A stretch of DNA of 64,000 nucleotides from Limosilactobacillus avistercoris. Lineage in GTDB: Bacteria > Bacillota > Bacilli > Lactobacillales > Lactobacillaceae. Shown in pieces: positions 63,164 to 64,000 of this stretch. The stretch is from assembly GCF_014836425.1 (NCBI RefSeq), contig NZ_JACSQW010000006.1, positions 1 to 64,000 of the forward strand, given 5' to 3'. Each line of letters starts with the position of its first letter. Position 1 is the first letter of the stretch. Made by a program: the position numbers and the translations under genes. Below the pieces are notes generated by a model. It was not told where the DNA came from. It made no database searches and was given only the letters and a program-made list of their open reading frames with translations.

Positions 63164-63248
63164 GGAAGTGCAGACGAAGCACGTTATCACTATGGTTGTT
63201 GTCTATAGGGGCTTCTCTGTGAACGCGTTTTGGCTCAGCTGAAGTAGA

Positions 63249-63285
63249 AAAGCCTAAGTACAAGACTATGTACTTAGGCTTTTTT
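63249..63285 (+). terminator. Terminator of the corA-type gene
   Basis: A perfect stem of about 14 bp (63249-63262 with 63269-63282, loop AGACTA) followed by TTTTT. Confidence 0.85.
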
Positions 63286-63331
63286 GTGTGGTTAGAGATA
63301 GCGTTCTAGGCAGCTGAGTCGAGATCTGCTC

Positions 63332-63428
63332 GCCGTGACCGCAATCTCCATCTAACTATCCCGTCCTTGATTGTAAAAACAATCATCGTCCGGGATTCCT
63401 TAGTACTCGATTGCTAGTCCGTCACGGC
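63332..63428. repeat. Dispersed hairpin element, family B (copy 3)
   Basis: Same arms and tip as copy 1 (GCCGTGAC/GTCACGGC, GCAATC/GATTGC, ATCCCG/CGGGAT). It differs by a few substitutions and one extra base in the tip. Confidence 0.75.
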
Positions 63429-63446
63429 TCACACTCTACTTTAAAC

Positions 63447-63552
63447 GTGCTTTGCCCGAGTTTCCTAGAGCTAGCGACCTCCTTCCTAGGCGCAAGTCGC
63501 CTTCGTCAGGAGAAATCGCTAGCTTTCCGGAAACTCTTTGGGGCAAAGGCAC
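63447..63552. repeat. Dispersed hairpin element, family C (copy 2, complete)
   Basis: An almost fully paired structure: GTGCTTTGCCC with GGGCAAAGGCAC, GAGTTTCC with GGAAACTC, GCTAGCGA with TCGCTAGC, CTCCT with AGGAG and GGCG/CGCC at the tip. It follows family B copy 3 directly and ends next to the dipeptidase stop, so it may also act as that gene's 3' structure. Confidence 0.7.
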
Positions 63553-63556
63553 TCTT

Positions 63557-64000
63557 TTAATAATTATCCCCTCTCTCAAACTGGAACTTGGAGTTTAAGA
63601 GGGATTGGTGGATAAGACTGTTGAGAAGGTCCTTGGTAGCGTCCATGGCGTGGGTTGCGGTCTTGTCGTTTCGCTTGGTAAGGAAGTCGGTAACGGCATC
63701 TCCTTGCTTGGTTTTTGCAATGGCGGTAATCATGTCGACCCGCTTAACGGCATAGCTTTGTGAAGCATCACGGAAAGCATTTACCTCGTTAATAAATTCA
63801 TGGTAACGAGGTTCAACGATTACTTCCAATTGTTTTTGTAGCCAGTATGCACTGTCATCAACCTTGTTGCCAGCGTGATCGTATGATGCCGGCGTTGCAT
63901 TAATGTTCGTAAAGAATGGAACGTATGGGCTGTACGCAAAGAAGCCAAAGTTAATCCATTGAATTGCGGCACATTCTGCCGGAACGTTATTCCGAATTTG
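63557..64000 (-). CDS. C69-family dipeptidase, C-terminal part (truncated by the window edge)
   Basis: The open frame runs to the window edge, so only the last 147 residues are seen. QIRNNVPAECAAIQWINFGF followed by SPYVPFF is typical of C69 (PepD-type) dipeptidases, which cleave dipeptides in the cytoplasm. The catalytic N-terminal Cys lies outside the window. An internal start at 63829 is not credible because the frame stays coding upstream of it. Confidence 0.85.
   Translation of the reverse strand, partial: QIRNNVPAECAAIQWINFGFFAYSPYVPFFTNINATPASYDHAGNKVDDSAYWLQKQLEVIVEPRYHEFINEVNAFRDASQSYAVKRVDMITAIAKTKQGDAVTDFLTKRNDKTATHAMDATKDLLNSLIHQSLLNSKFQFERGDNY

Overview
The window looks like the chromosome of a heterofermentative lactobacillus, most likely Limosilactobacillus. 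This is inferred from gene content and style: an LPXTG SEC10/PgrA-type surface protein, PepX, PepI and a C69 dipeptidase, a choloylglycine-hydrolase-family enzyme, D-hydroxyacid dehydrogenase, LtaS, moderate GC, strong Shine-Dalgarno sites and frequent GTG/TTG starts. No rRNA, confident tRNA, CRISPR array or complete prophage is visible.

Layout. 0.1-3.7 kb: a repeat-rich LPXTG surface protein on the minus strand. 3.9-7.4 kb: a plasmid-like module (XRE regulator, relaxase, MobC-like protein, HTH plasmid protein, candidate oriT) next to the 3' end of guaA, with no intact replication initiator or integrase in view. 7.4-12.3 kb: guaA, coaA, ltaS. 12.8-14.7 kb: tandem EamA transporters. 14.9-20.7 kb: HelD-like ATPase, DedA, histidine phosphatase, HflX and two small stress proteins. 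20.9-29.7 kb: LdhD-like dehydrogenase, OFA-type MFS carrier, YhgE/Pip protein with its TetR regulator, two poorly known proteins, Fur, guanylate kinase-like and Nudix genes. 29.8-37.3 kb: amino-acid permease, MFS carrier, P-type ATPase and a SteT-like permease. 37.4-41.2 kb: potABCD. 41.6-48.5 kb: pepX, pepI, HAD and DHH phosphoesterases, a DUF2325 protein. 48.5-53.5 kb: T-box and brnQ, a GH73 enzyme, a CmpB-like membrane protein, an ABC-F protein. 53.6-59.0 kb: tryptophan-type ABC transporter, CadD/ArsR pair, MATE pump. 59.1-64.0 kb: trxA-terC-rluA-choloylglycine hydrolase operon, a CorA variant and a truncated C69 dipeptidase.

The strongest theme is amino-acid supply under RNA control. Three uptake loci have different leaders. 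The SteT-like permease has a 21-codon leader ORF with six Ser codons and competing antiterminator and terminator folds. The tryptophan-type ABC operon has a 15-codon leader ORF with one Trp codon near its stop, followed by two terminators. brnQ has a T-box whose specifier reads AUC (Ile). Peptidases (PepX, PepI, GH73, C69) and polyamine uptake fit a fastidious, peptide-scavenging lifestyle.

The second theme is intergenic structure. At least three related families of long dispersed hairpin elements occupy the spaces between genes, some in convergent gaps and some in permuted order. These and the two leader peptides are the least explained parts of the window.
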